Source: Mycobacterium kyorinense (lineage in GTDB: Bacteria; Actinomycetota; Actinomycetes; Mycobacteriales; Mycobacteriaceae). Taken from it: a DNA stretch of 64,000 nt. Below are positions 7,371-15,388 of this stretch, one piece after another (positions within the stretch are counted from its first letter, which is position 1; each line of letters opens with the position of its first letter). The stretch is from contig NZ_LQPE01000076.1 of NCBI RefSeq assembly GCF_002101735.1, positions 1 to 64,000 on the forward strand, read 5' to 3'. The translations under genes were made by a program, and so were the position numbers. The notes under the pieces were generated by a model that did not search any database, was not told where the DNA came from, and was given only the letters and a program-made list of their open reading frames with translations.

Positions 7371-7696
7371 CCGCGCTGCCGACACGCGGAGAGGTGTGGT
7401 GGTGCGAGATGGTGGGGGCCGGCCGCCGCCCGGTTGTGGTGTTGTCGCGTGACGCGGCGATCCCTCGGCTTCGGCGCACACTCGTCGCTCCATGCACCAC
7501 CACCATCCGAGGGCTGGCAAGCGAGGTTGTTCTCGAACCGGGTCTCGACCCGATCCCGCGGCGTTCGGCGGTGAACATGGATTCGGTCGAAAGTGTCTCG
7601 GTCGCGGTATTGGTCAGCCGGCTTGGCCGGCTTTCCGATACCCGGATGCGCGCGATTTGCGCGGCCCTTGAAGTCGCAGTTGACTGTTCCGGCTGA
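7367..7696 (+). CDS. mazF: MazF-family mRNA interferase toxin
   Basis: 109 residues from the GTG at 7367, overlapping the antitoxin stop. PemK/MazF proteins cut single-stranded RNA at short motifs. Visible family features are [22 protein letters not shown] (conserved Arg), [32 protein letters not shown] and VSRLGRLSD. The length and sequence match M. tuberculosis MazF5 (Rv1942c) closely by memory. The protein appears intact, with no truncation or missing conserved segment, so this is likely an active TA locus. Convergent to the PNPOx-like gene that follows. Confidence 0.85.
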   Translation: MTALPTRGEVWWCEMVGAGRRPVVVLSRDAAIPRLRRTLVAPCTTTIRGLASEVVLEPGLDPIPRRSAVNMDSVESVSVAVLVSRLGRLSDTRMRAICAALEVAVDCSG

Positions 7697-7814
7697 CACA
7701 CCGTGACAAGGCGACACGGTCGTTGGCCCAATTCATTTCGGCCGCAATGATTCTGCTACCTACCGCTCATCAGCCTGCAGGCACACGACGCCCAAGCACG
7801 ACAGGCATTACCCG

Positions 7815-8243
7815 CTAAAGGTCGCCAGTGAAATCAGCGCTGAGCCACCGGTCCGGTCGGACAGTGAACAACACGTTGTCCGACGTTTCGAAGTCGCGAA
7901 CGAATGCTCGCCCACCTTCCTCACCGAGATAACGGATGGCGATGGCTTCCCGCACATCCTTCGGGGCCGGTGTCGTGGTCTCGACCACGGTGCCCTCGAC
8001 GACCACGTACTGGTATGGCGGCTCTTCGCGTTGGACGACCAGCGTTACCGCACCCGCGCGCTCGATGAGCCGAGCCTTGCGCGACGACGGCGAGGTGCCG
8101 ATTCGGATGTTCCCTCCCGGCGTGTAGTCGTACCAGATCGGCACACTGGCCGGCGGTCGTCCGTCGGCGGCTGCCACGGACAACACTGCGACATGCTTGG
8201 CGGCGAGGAATTCCTGACGTTCGGTTTCGCTGAGGCTTTTCAC
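7815..8243 (-). CDS. Pyridoxamine 5'-phosphate oxidase-like flavin/F420-binding protein
   Basis: 142 residues from a GTG at 8243 (VKSLSETERQEFLAAKHVAVLSV). The open frame runs far upstream to 9224 but that part is antisense of the LCP gene. The split-barrel fold of the PNPOx/FDOR families is suggested by AVLSVAAADGRPPASVPIWYDY, IRIGTSPSSRKARLIE, VTLVVQREEPPYQYVVVEG and FTVRPDRWLSADF. Mycobacterial relatives bind FMN, F420 or haem-derived ligands and reduce small molecules; the substrate cannot be told here. Its start faces the LCP gene with about 90 bp between them, so both may share a divergent promoter region. Confidence 0.75.
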   Translation of the reverse strand: MKSLSETERQEFLAAKHVAVLSVAAADGRPPASVPIWYDYTPGGNIRIGTSPSSRKARLIERAGAVTLVVQREEPPYQYVVVEGTVVETTTPAPKDVREAIAIRYLGEEGGRAFVRDFETSDNVLFTVRPDRWLSADFTGDL

Positions 8244-8333
8244 GCCGAACCAGAACGCAAACCCTGAAGTTCTATTCCCTCCCCCCGCAAAAGTGGTTGG
8301 ACGTACGGCGACCTGGCTATTCTCGCTTCTGTC

Positions 8334-9863
8334 ATGACGCATCGAGCCGATGCTCTCGGCGGCCACCACCGGATCGTGGCCGTCGCCAAGGCGCTCGCCT
8401 TGCTGGGATCGGCTGCGGTGGTCGTCGTCACCGGCATCGGATGGCACATCTACCGCACCGCGTCGACTGGTATCACCACATCTGACGCGCTGGCCAACCA
8501 ACCCGTTCGCACCGGAACCGACCAAAACATCCTGATCATGGGTTTGGATGGCCGTCGCGACCAGCGGGGCCGTCCCCTGCCGCCGGAGATTTACGACGCG
8601 CTCCATGCAGGCGGTGAAGACTCCGGTGAGGGCGACGCCGACGCACTCATCGTGTTGCACCTGCCCGCAGGGGACGCGCCGGCCACCGCGATCTCGATCC
8701 CCCGCGACGACTATGTCGAACTGGCCGGGTGCCCGACCTCGGACTGTCGCGGCAAGGTCAAAGAGGCCTACCGGTTCGCCTACCAGCGCGTGATGGACCG
8801 CGGCACCGCGTCGCAGGACCCCGCCACAAAAGAACAGGCGGCCCGCGAAGCCGGCCGCAAAGCCGAAATCAACACAGTCAGAAAGCTTTTGCAAATCCCG
8901 ATCGACCACTTCATAGAGGTCACCTTGGTCGGCTTCTTCCAGGTTGCCCGTATCGTCCAGCCCATCACGGTGTGCCTGAACGAAAACACCTCGGACACCT
9001 ACTACTCCGGCGCGGATTTTCATCGAGGCACCCAGCAGATCAACGCCGACCAAGCGATGGCGTTCGTGCGGCAACGCCGCGACGCCGACAACGAGTTGTT
9101 CACCGACCTCGACCGAACTCGCCGCCAGCAGGCGTTCATCGTCTCGCTGGTCAACGCCCTGCGTCGCAATGGGACATTGACGAGCCCCGTGCGGCTGCAC
9201 AGCCTGCTGGATGTCGCCAAGCAAAACGTCGCTGTCGACGCCGGTTTCGACCTCGAAGGCTTTCTGCGCGACGCGTCGGCGTTCCCCAACCGACCTGTCA
9301 CGCTCTACACATTGCCGGTTACCGATTTCGGCGAAATCTCGGACGGCGAAGACGTCAACTTCATCGACGTGTCGACGATCCGCTCCATCGTGCGCAAATT
9401 ACTAGCCTCGGGCTCACCCACCGCGGCTCCGCAGACAGCCAACGCCGCACAGCCCACCGCAGACACCATCACGCTCGACGTTGTCAATGCCTCGGGCAGG
9501 CAAGGTGAAGCTGCTTACCTCGAGAAGTCATTGGCCACAAAGCCTTTCACAGAAGGAGCGGTCAGCACCGCCGACGCCATCAGCCCGACAAGCGCAATCG
9601 TCTACGGACCTGGCGCTAAAGCAGCCGCCGACCGGCTCGCCGACGAATTGGGCATCAGCGCCAGCGCATCCGACAGCGTCACCCCCAACACGGTGCGACT
9701 GACCGTCGGCGCCGATAGTGTCAACTTTGACCTCCCGAACCACTCATCAGAATCGCCGGCCACGTCCGTCACCACGGTGTCGGCTACCGCCACCGGCACA
9801 CAGCAACCATCACCGACCAACCTCACCCGCATGGCCGCCGGCAACATCCCCTGCGTGAAATAA
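8334..9863 (+). CDS. LytR-CpsA-Psr (LCP) family cell-wall glycopolymer ligase
   Basis: 509 residues. LCP enzymes attach glycopolymers, in mycobacteria arabinogalactan, to peptidoglycan outside the membrane. A short cytosolic N-terminus is followed by one membrane segment (about 17-37, VAKALALLGSAAVVVVTGIGW). The LCP domain spans about 65-345 with NILIMGLDGR, DADALIVLHL, the phosphate-binding Arg in ISIPRDDYVEL, and AFVRQRRDADNELFTDLDRTRRQQ. A LytR_C domain (about 380-465, ITLDVVNASGRQGEA through VRLTVG) follows a linker, and the tail is Ser/Thr-rich. Length suits the mycobacterial CpsA group. Next to a transglycosylase lipoprotein, it supports an envelope-building neighbourhood. Confidence 0.9.
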   Translation: MTHRADALGGHHRIVAVAKALALLGSAAVVVVTGIGWHIYRTASTGITTSDALANQPVRTGTDQNILIMGLDGRRDQRGRPLPPEIYDALHAGGEDSGEGDADALIVLHLPAGDAPATAISIPRDDYVELAGCPTSDCRGKVKEAYRFAYQRVMDRGTASQDPATKEQAAREAGRKAEINTVRKLLQIPIDHFIEVTLVGFFQVARIVQPITVCLNENTSDTYYSGADFHRGTQQINADQAMAFVRQRRDADNELFTDLDRTRRQQAFIVSLVNALRRNGTLTSPVRLHSLLDVAKQNVAVDAGFDLEGFLRDASAFPNRPVTLYTLPVTDFGEISDGEDVNFIDVSTIRSIVRKLLASGSPTAAPQTANAAQPTADTITLDVVNASGRQGEAAYLEKSLATKPFTEGAVSTADAISPTSAIVYGPGAKAAADRLADELGISASASDSVTPNTVRLTVGADSVNFDLPNHSSESPATSVTTVSATATGTQQPSPTNLTRMAAGNIPCVK

Positions 9864-9881
9864 CAAGGCAGCCAAGCTACT

Positions 9882-10784
9882 TCACTGCGGATGGGTTGCC
9901 AGGTAGTCGGTGACCGGGATCGGCGCGGTTGCGACGTAGCCGATGGGCAGGAGCACGTCCCCGGCCGTCGTGTGGTAGTAGATGTCCCACCGGCAGTAAT
10001 CCGCGAATCTCGCGGGATCGATCGCGAGCACCGCGGCGTAGTCGTCGATCGCCCGGACGTATTGGTTCGAGTGGTTGTACCGGAAGAGGGCATGGTCGTG
10101 GTCGTCGACGAAACCGTTGGCGGCCAGGTAGCGACCTGCGGCCATGATGCTGTCGTGCGGCGAAAGGATATCGCCGCCGTCGCCGTACGCGGCGAACGTC
10201 GACGGCAGAAATTGCATGGGCCCTTGCGCACCGGCACTGCTCATCCCCGCGATCCGGCCGAAACCGGTTTCGACCAGGTTGACCGCCGCAAGATAGTTCC
10301 AGCCGACACCGGTCGCGGTCTCCGCTTCCCGGTAGTAGCCGAGAAGTTCGTCCGCCGGCGCCGGAGCGTCGACCCGCCACGCGGGCAGGGTGTCGTTCGG
10401 TTGGCTCGCAACCAACGCGCCGAGCTGCCGTCGAGCATCGACGTTGCGGTCGTAGACCTCTAGCAGCGACGGCGGGATCCGCGGCCGCACAACCACGTCC
10501 CATTCGGGATGCCAACCGAGCGCCCGGTAGGCCTTCTGTTCTCGGCTGGGGGCCCCTGACAGCACGGCCTCCGGGGACGTCGGGTCGCGCAGCGCCCGGT
10601 CGTCGGCAACCAGGTCGTCGGCCAGCTGCACCGGGTCCGATGCCAGTCGCAGCTGCGGCGGCGGGAGAGTCGATGCGGAGGCGGGCTGCGCCGCAGTCGA
10701 CGTCGAGGCGGTCGCCGGCCTGGTCGGCCCCGAGCACGCGACAAGGAAGACCGTCACCGCCACGGCCCACATGGCGCCATACAT
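9882..10784 (-). CDS. Lytic murein transglycosylase lipoprotein
   Basis: About 300 residues from the ATG at 10784 (MYGAMWAVAVTVFLVACSG), a lipoprotein signal with lipobox LVAC; the frame extends upstream without signal character. The SLT-like domain occupies roughly residues 140-250: YYREAETATGVGWNYLAAVNLVETGFG contains the catalytic Glu, followed by AGAQGPMQFLPSTFAAYG and YNHSNQYVRAIDDYA. Such enzymes cleave glycan strands of peptidoglycan to give 1,6-anhydro ends. Convergent with the LCP gene, 18 bases apart. Likely lipid-anchored on the outer face of the membrane. Confidence 0.85.
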   Translation of the reverse strand: MYGAMWAVAVTVFLVACSGPTRPATASTSTAAQPASASTLPPPQLRLASDPVQLADDLVADDRALRDPTSPEAVLSGAPSREQKAYRALGWHPEWDVVVRPRIPPSLLEVYDRNVDARRQLGALVASQPNDTLPAWRVDAPAPADELLGYYREAETATGVGWNYLAAVNLVETGFGRIAGMSSAGAQGPMQFLPSTFAAYGDGGDILSPHDSIMAAGRYLAANGFVDDHDHALFRYNHSNQYVRAIDDYAAVLAIDPARFADYCRWDIYYHTTAGDVLLPIGYVATAPIPVTDYLATHPQ

Positions 10785-10847
10785 GACGCGAGATCCCCTA
10801 GCTCGGCACACCACCACCGCTATTTTCGACGACCGAGAGGCTTACCA

Positions 10848-12896
10848 CTAGTCCGATTCACCAATTTGCGCGCCCGTCAGTGAGTCCACGTGGTACCGGC
10901 TGGCCGTCCACGGCGGTGAGTCGGCGGTAGGTGTGAGTGTGACCGTGACCCGCGCTTTGCCCGCGGTGAGCGCGTCGGGCACGACGTACGTGTCGTCGAG
11001 CCAACGATGTGAATTGTTGCTGCGCGGCTGTAGCCAGGTGCCGGCGGGAATGCCGTCTATGGCAACCTCGGCCGACTGATAGCCCGCTGCTTGGTCCGAT
11101 GTCCGGCGCAGCAAGACGCCGTGGTTATCGGGGGCGACTGCGACATCGAATGTGATCGCGGCTCGGGTGGCGTGGACCGATCCCACAACAGGGCGGCTGT
11201 CCTCGCTGCCCTCGTACTGGCTGACCACTAGCTGATCGGTGGCATCGGCGTCGCCGTAGCCGTGCAGGAGTCGGCCGACGGGGTCGGTGGGGTTGACGTC
11301 GTCGCTCGGCGTGGCGGTGTTGGTCGGTTGTGTGTAGAGGAAAGCCGTTGAGCTGTAGTCGGGTTGGACCATATTGCGTTTTCCGTGCTCGATGCCGAAT
11401 CGGATTGCCGAGTGGTAGTCGATAGCCTCGGCGAGCATGAGCCGATAGGCGGCCACGCAGTAATCGGCACAGCCGCCGGCGGCCGTGCGTTGATCCGGCT
11501 GGCCGGTGAGCGGATCGCTGAAGTGCGTGCCGTTCTTGAAGTACCAACCGCCCTCGTAGAAGTCCTCGGTGCCGGTGCCGTACCACTGAGGCGATGCGGC
11601 ACCGTCGGTGTAGACGCGTTCGGCTCCTTCCAGAAAGTACGGGGCGTCGTCGCTGAACGCCGTCTTGATCCGAGAACCGCGGATGGTGTGGCTGACGCCG
11701 ACGAATTTGCCGTGGCCATTTTCATCGGCGAACAACCAGTCCTGACCCAAGATCGTTGGTCCGGCGTGCGAGCGTGCGGTGAAGTAGCCGGCGCGACCAC
11801 TCGCCAATGCCGGCGCCCACTGTGGGTCGGGCGTGATCACGACATCGCTGTCGATGCCTGCTACGGGATTGCCGGTCGTATTGACCAGGGCGACATGCGC
11901 TGAGCGGGCGAACGGCATCGGCCACCACGCCGACAACGACAGCGGCCCGCCGGGCTGCGGGATCGCGGCGAACATCAGCGAACGCACGTCGTTGGCGCCC
12001 AGCCCGGCACCGAAGAATTCGCCGAGAGGCGAGTCGACCAGTGTTTGGCCGTCGAACTCGATCCGCAGCCGCAACCCGGTCAGGAGTTGATCCGTCGGTC
12101 CCGGTAACCACAGGTGCAATGCCGAAATGCTGCCCGGCCCAGGCGCTTCCGCGATGGTCAGGCCATCTCCGGCGGGAAGCTCGACGACGCGATCGATATG
12201 CGCCGCTGCGGGTGCCGCGGGTTTGGGGTCGGCGGTGCTCGCGGCGCGGAGCATGGCCAGCACGTCGAGCGCGGTATCGGAGCGCGAGAAAGTGGCCACG
12301 CCGTCGGCTGTCGAGAAGTGGCGATAATCGACGTGGTAGTACTCCAAATTCGATGCGACGCTGATCCGCATCGACTCCCGATACGGCATCGGCACCTTGA
12401 CGTAGACCCCTCCCGGCGATTGGGCGGCATTGGCTACCAGCGGCCACACGAACGGCGCACCCAGGCCTCCGTCGACCACCGATTGCAATGGTGCGTCGAC
12501 GGCGGTCTGCCCATCCAGCTCGATGCGGATCGTTCCCAGCGCCCTCACGTTGCCGCCGTCGCGGGTGAACCAGATCGAATCAACCTCTCCCGCACCGCGA
12601 TCCTCCGCGATGACGCACCCGGCACCCCCAGAAGCCAGACATCCCCCGCTGCCATTCTTGTTACCGGTGGAGATGTCGAAATCGCCGCCGCTCCGATCGA
12701 AGCTCGAAACCTGCAGGCTTTGCGTATGGGCGCTCAGGTACGGCAACCGATCCAACCGCCGATAGGTGTCCCAGCCCACTAACCGGGCTCCGAAGCTTGC
12801 GACAACCGGCTCGGCCGATGCGCTGCCCGCGGCACCAACTGCGACCACCCCCGACAGTACGAACACTGCAGACAACACCTGAGCGGCCAACCGCAT
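10848..12896 (-). CDS. Secreted DUF2961 (GH172-type) protein
   Basis: 682 residues with a clear signal peptide (cleavage near ASA-EP, about residue 28). The body is the DUF2961 family: RLDRLPYL and QVSSFDRSGGDFD near the start, a jelly-roll region in two similar halves (DSIWFTRDGG...IRIELDGQ and SALHLWLPG...LRIEFDGQ), and the diagnostic TGTEDFYEGGWYF at about residue 440. DUF2961 corresponds to CAZy family GH172, which includes fructose/arabinose-acting enzymes and exo-alpha-D-arabinofuranosidases acting on mycobacterial arabinan. Whether this one trims arabinogalactan or lipoarabinomannan is inference. It lies between a transglycosylase and a hydrolase gene, in an envelope-related block. Start ATG 12896. 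Confidence 0.85.
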   Translation of the reverse strand: MRLAAQVLSAVFVLSGVVAVGAAGSASAEPVVASFGARLVGWDTYRRLDRLPYLSAHTQSLQVSSFDRSGGDFDISTGNKNGSGGCLASGGAGCVIAEDRGAGEVDSIWFTRDGGNVRALGTIRIELDGQTAVDAPLQSVVDGGLGAPFVWPLVANAAQSPGGVYVKVPMPYRESMRISVASNLEYYHVDYRHFSTADGVATFSRSDTALDVLAMLRAASTADPKPAAPAAAHIDRVVELPAGDGLTIAEAPGPGSISALHLWLPGPTDQLLTGLRLRIEFDGQTLVDSPLGEFFGAGLGANDVRSLMFAAIPQPGGPLSLSAWWPMPFARSAHVALVNTTGNPVAGIDSDVVITPDPQWAPALASGRAGYFTARSHAGPTILGQDWLFADENGHGKFVGVSHTIRGSRIKTAFSDDAPYFLEGAERVYTDGAASPQWYGTGTEDFYEGGWYFKNGTHFSDPLTGQPDQRTAAGGCADYCVAAYRLMLAEAIDYHSAIRFGIEHGKRNMVQPDYSSTAFLYTQPTNTATPSDDVNPTDPVGRLLHGYGDADATDQLVVSQYEGSEDSRPVVGSVHATRAAITFDVAVAPDNHGVLLRRTSDQAAGYQSAEVAIDGIPAGTWLQPRSNNSHRWLDDTYVVPDALTAGKARVTVTLTPTADSPPWTASRYHVDSLTGAQIGESD

Positions 12897-13137
12897 AGCG
12901 ACAAAGGTTACTTTTCAGGCACGGTGACGAACTCGATTTCCGGTACGCCAATCGGAAACCGTTGGCAGCCAAGGACTGTGCGACGGACAACGCGCCAAGC
13001 ACCAGCGGGAGACGCGCGATCGGCGCCGTATGCCGGCCGTCGGGGTTTAGTGAATCCGCGACATGCCACGGACAAGGGCGGATACTGCATCCGGACCCAG
13101 GCAGATCCCCCACTCCTGACCGATCGAGAGGCAATCG

Positions 13138-13551
13138 GTGACCGACCGCTGTTTTGCCAGCGTGATGCTCGACGACGAACTGTGGCGCTCGCTGGCCGCG
13201 GTCGGTGCAGACCACCAGGTGCCCTGGGTGCATGGATGCACCCTCGAGCATGGCCATGACGGTGACCACCGGGCCCTGGCTTACCGCGGCGGTGGGCAGG
13301 ATTACTGGGTGCACTGGGACGAACGGCGAAAACCCCGCCTCGACACAGTCGGCGATCCCGCACCGCCTCAGCCGCCACCGGCGATGCCGACCATTGCCCA
13401 CGTGTCCCCCGCGCCCGCATCTGAGCAGCCCGATGCGCTGTGGGCCATCGCCGCGGCGTTGGAACGCCTGGCCGATGTGATCGCCGCCGCCTTCGATTCC
13501 CCCGACAAACCGGGTCGGCACAGCGGCGGCGGCACCGGCCCGGGATCCTGA
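13138..13551 (+). CDS. Conserved-looking hypothetical protein
   Basis: 137 residues from a GTG (an internal ATG at 13162 is an alternative). No known family recognised. The N-terminal half holds a Cys/His-rich motif, VHGCTLEHGHDGDHRALAY, then YWVHWDE, which might bind a metal or be structural. A Pro-rich linker (about 74-95) separates a C-terminal helix (DALWAIAAALERLADVIAAAFD). Codon bias suits a real high-G+C gene. It lies about 110 bp upstream of the alpha/beta hydrolase on the same strand. The roughly 240 bp before it, back to the GH172 gene start, hold nothing I can name. Confidence 0.55.
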   Translation: MTDRCFASVMLDDELWRSLAAVGADHQVPWVHGCTLEHGHDGDHRALAYRGGGQDYWVHWDERRKPRLDTVGDPAPPQPPPAMPTIAHVSPAPASEQPDALWAIAAALERLADVIAAAFDSPDKPGRHSGGGTGPGS

Positions 13552-13663
13552 CTGATCCGAGCGCGTTGGCAGTATCTGGCAGTGCTCGGCATGGACCGGG
13601 CAGCGGCCGCTGACCTTCGATGATGTCGGACCTGCACCGACTATTCGAGGAGGAACCACCGAC

Positions 13664-14488
13664 ATGCCACAACTTGCACTCAAGCAGGCAACCATCGAAT
13701 ACCTGGAGCTGGGCCCGCAGGATTCACCCCACCCGCCGGTCCTGTTTGTCCACGGCATTCTGGTCGACGGACGACTGTGGCGGGAGGTCGCCGAAGGGCT
13801 GGCGCGCCTCGGTTTTCGGTGCGTCGTGCCGACGTGGCCGCTGGGCTCCCACACCATCCCGGTCAACGAAGCCGCCGTGCTTTCGCTGGCCGGTGTCGCC
13901 GAGATGATCAACGACGCGATCGTCGCCCTCGATCTTTCCGATGTCACGCTGGTCGGCAGCGACACCGGCGGCGGGATCTGCCAGCTGCTCGTCGACGCCT
14001 ACCCGGACCGGATTGGCCGGCTGGTGCTGACCAACTGCGACGCCTTCGACAAGTGCCCGCCGTTCCCCTTCGACGTCGTGTTCGGATTACTTCGTGGCCC
14101 CATTTCGATCAAGGCGCTCTTCGGGCAAATGCGGTGGCGCACGCTGCGTCACTCGCCACTCGGCTTCGGTCTGCTGGCCAACCAGCTCGATCCGGACCTC
14201 ACCGCTGCGTGGCTGCAGCCCTGCCTCAGGGACTCCCGCATCTGCCGCGATCTGGCGACGCTGCTGCGTCAGGTGGCCACCACCGACCTCACCGGTGTGG
14301 CTACCCGTCTACCCGAGTTCGCCAAGCCCGTCACGATCGTGTGGGGCCAGCGGGACCGCTGCTTCACCCCCGAGCTGGGTCGACGCCTGGCCGGATTGTT
14401 CGGCAATGCAAAGCTGATCGAGCTGCCGGGCGCCAAAACCTTTGTCGCCCTTGATGAGCCGCAGGCAGTGATCGACGCAATCGCTTAG
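13664..14488 (+). CDS. Alpha/beta-fold hydrolase with Asp nucleophile position
   Basis: 274 residues with a strong ribosome site (AGGAGG) before the ATG. Alpha/beta hydrolase core: FVHGILVDGRLW (oxyanion loop), VGSDTGGGICQLL (nucleophile elbow with Asp where esterases have Ser), and TIVWGQRDRCFTPELG for the acid region. Asp nucleophiles are typical of haloalkane dehalogenases and epoxide hydrolases. The usual catalytic His near the C-terminus (GHF... in relatives) is replaced: LPGAKTFVALDEPQ. The enzyme may therefore lack the second half-reaction or belong to a subfamily with different chemistry. Single gene, convergent with the ANTAR gene. Confidence 0.8.
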   Translation: MPQLALKQATIEYLELGPQDSPHPPVLFVHGILVDGRLWREVAEGLARLGFRCVVPTWPLGSHTIPVNEAAVLSLAGVAEMINDAIVALDLSDVTLVGSDTGGGICQLLVDAYPDRIGRLVLTNCDAFDKCPPFPFDVVFGLLRGPISIKALFGQMRWRTLRHSPLGFGLLANQLDPDLTAAWLQPCLRDSRICRDLATLLRQVATTDLTGVATRLPEFAKPVTIVWGQRDRCFTPELGRRLAGLFGNAKLIELPGAKTFVALDEPQAVIDAIA

Positions 14489-14503
14489 CTTACGAACCGC
14501 CGG

Positions 14504-14797
14504 TCAACACCGCGACACGGCAGGCTGCGCAAAGAGCTTTCCCCATTCATGGCGTGCCGCCGACTGTGCGTCGGTGAACGTGCGGGATGATTTTCCGCCG
14601 CTGCCCGCGAGATGCACCAGCGCCCAGGCCATCGCGAACACCGGCATCCTGTGACGCTGCGCCGCGCCGAGCAGCTCATGCAAAGCCGACTCCGAGCTGC
14701 ACCGACGAAGGCCGATCAGAATGCCTTGTGCCGTATCGAGGATGCGACCATTTTGCGGGTCGGAAGAGATCTGGGCGTGCACCCAGTCCGCCATCAT
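14504..14797 (-). CDS. ANTAR-domain RNA-binding protein
   Basis: 97 residues. The ANTAR helical signature is visible: ILDTAQGILIGLRRCSSESALHELLGAAQRHRMPVFAMAWALVHLAG (two long helices, about residues 19-65). ANTAR domains bind paired hairpins in nascent RNA and relieve transcription termination. There is no attached GAF or receiver domain, which is common for small mycobacterial ANTAR proteins. The C-terminal 30 residues are basic and polar. It is convergent with the hydrolase gene. The roughly 190 bp upstream show no other gene. Confidence 0.75.
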   Translation of the reverse strand: MMADWVHAQISSDPQNGRILDTAQGILIGLRRCSSESALHELLGAAQRHRMPVFAMAWALVHLAGSGGKSSRTFTDAQSAARHEWGKLFAQPAVSRC

Positions 14798-14989
14798 GCC
14801 GTGCTACCTCCCTTGGACAAGGAATTCCGCTGGGGTGCACAAAACTTGCGAACGGCTTCGCGAGTTGCGCACTGTGCCATGATTTGTGCGGCCGCCGTGC
14901 TGCGCCAGATCACCGTTCGCATCGGTATGCACCTGTGATCATCTCGATACGTAATCCGCTAGCTGACTAGCGAAGTGGAGCAATGGCGC

Positions 14990-15268
14990 TCAGCCGTGGG
15001 GCGCTTCCGATATCTTGCTGTCCGGCTTGCCGATCGTCTGGCAGTACGTCGTCGCCGACAGGCGCGTCGCCGTGAGCTCTATACCGGTCGGATCAGTGCC
15101 GTTCTTGTCCTTGAGCATTTTGCTGATCTCTTCGTTTTGCTTCTTCTCGTCCTGCGTGGTGAAGTCCTTGCATTTTGTATCGCCACCGGTGTTGACGATC
15201 TGCGAGGCAGAGCACCCGCTGAACAAGAGCGCGGCGATCGCGATCGCAACGGCTGCAATTGGCTTCAT
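14990..15268 (-). CDS. Small lipoprotein, unknown function
   Basis: 92 residues from the ATG at 15268, preceded by AGGAAGG. MKPIAAVAIAIAALLFSGCSAS is a lipoprotein signal with lipobox FSGC. The mature part is small, charged and helical, with two Cys (TKCKDFTTQDEKKQNEEI and TTYCQTIG) that could form a disulfide. This two-Cys helical layout recalls HdeA-like periplasmic acid chaperones, but similarity is too weak to claim the family. Monocistronic by spacing. Confidence 0.6.
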   Translation of the reverse strand: MKPIAAVAIAIAALLFSGCSASQIVNTGGDTKCKDFTTQDEKKQNEEISKMLKDKNGTDPTGIELTATRLSATTYCQTIGKPDSKISEAPHG

Positions 15269-15388
15269 CGTGGGGCCTTCCTGAATCGACGTGGTAACCA
15301 CTTATACACCGATGCGCCTGATTACAAACGCGCTTCGCCTGTTCAGGGACGAACTTCGTTGATTCAGAAGGCTTTCACCCGAGCCGGG

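Noticed and set aside
8244..9224. Long N-terminal extension of the PNPOx-like ORF
   Set aside because: It is antisense of the LCP gene; the PNPOx similarity begins at the GTG at 8243.
12661..13965. A 434-codon minus-strand open frame across the GH172 start and the hypothetical and hydrolase genes
   Set aside because: Crosses two real genes in antisense, with no ribosome site or domain; the plus-strand hydrolase has a strong AGGAGG.
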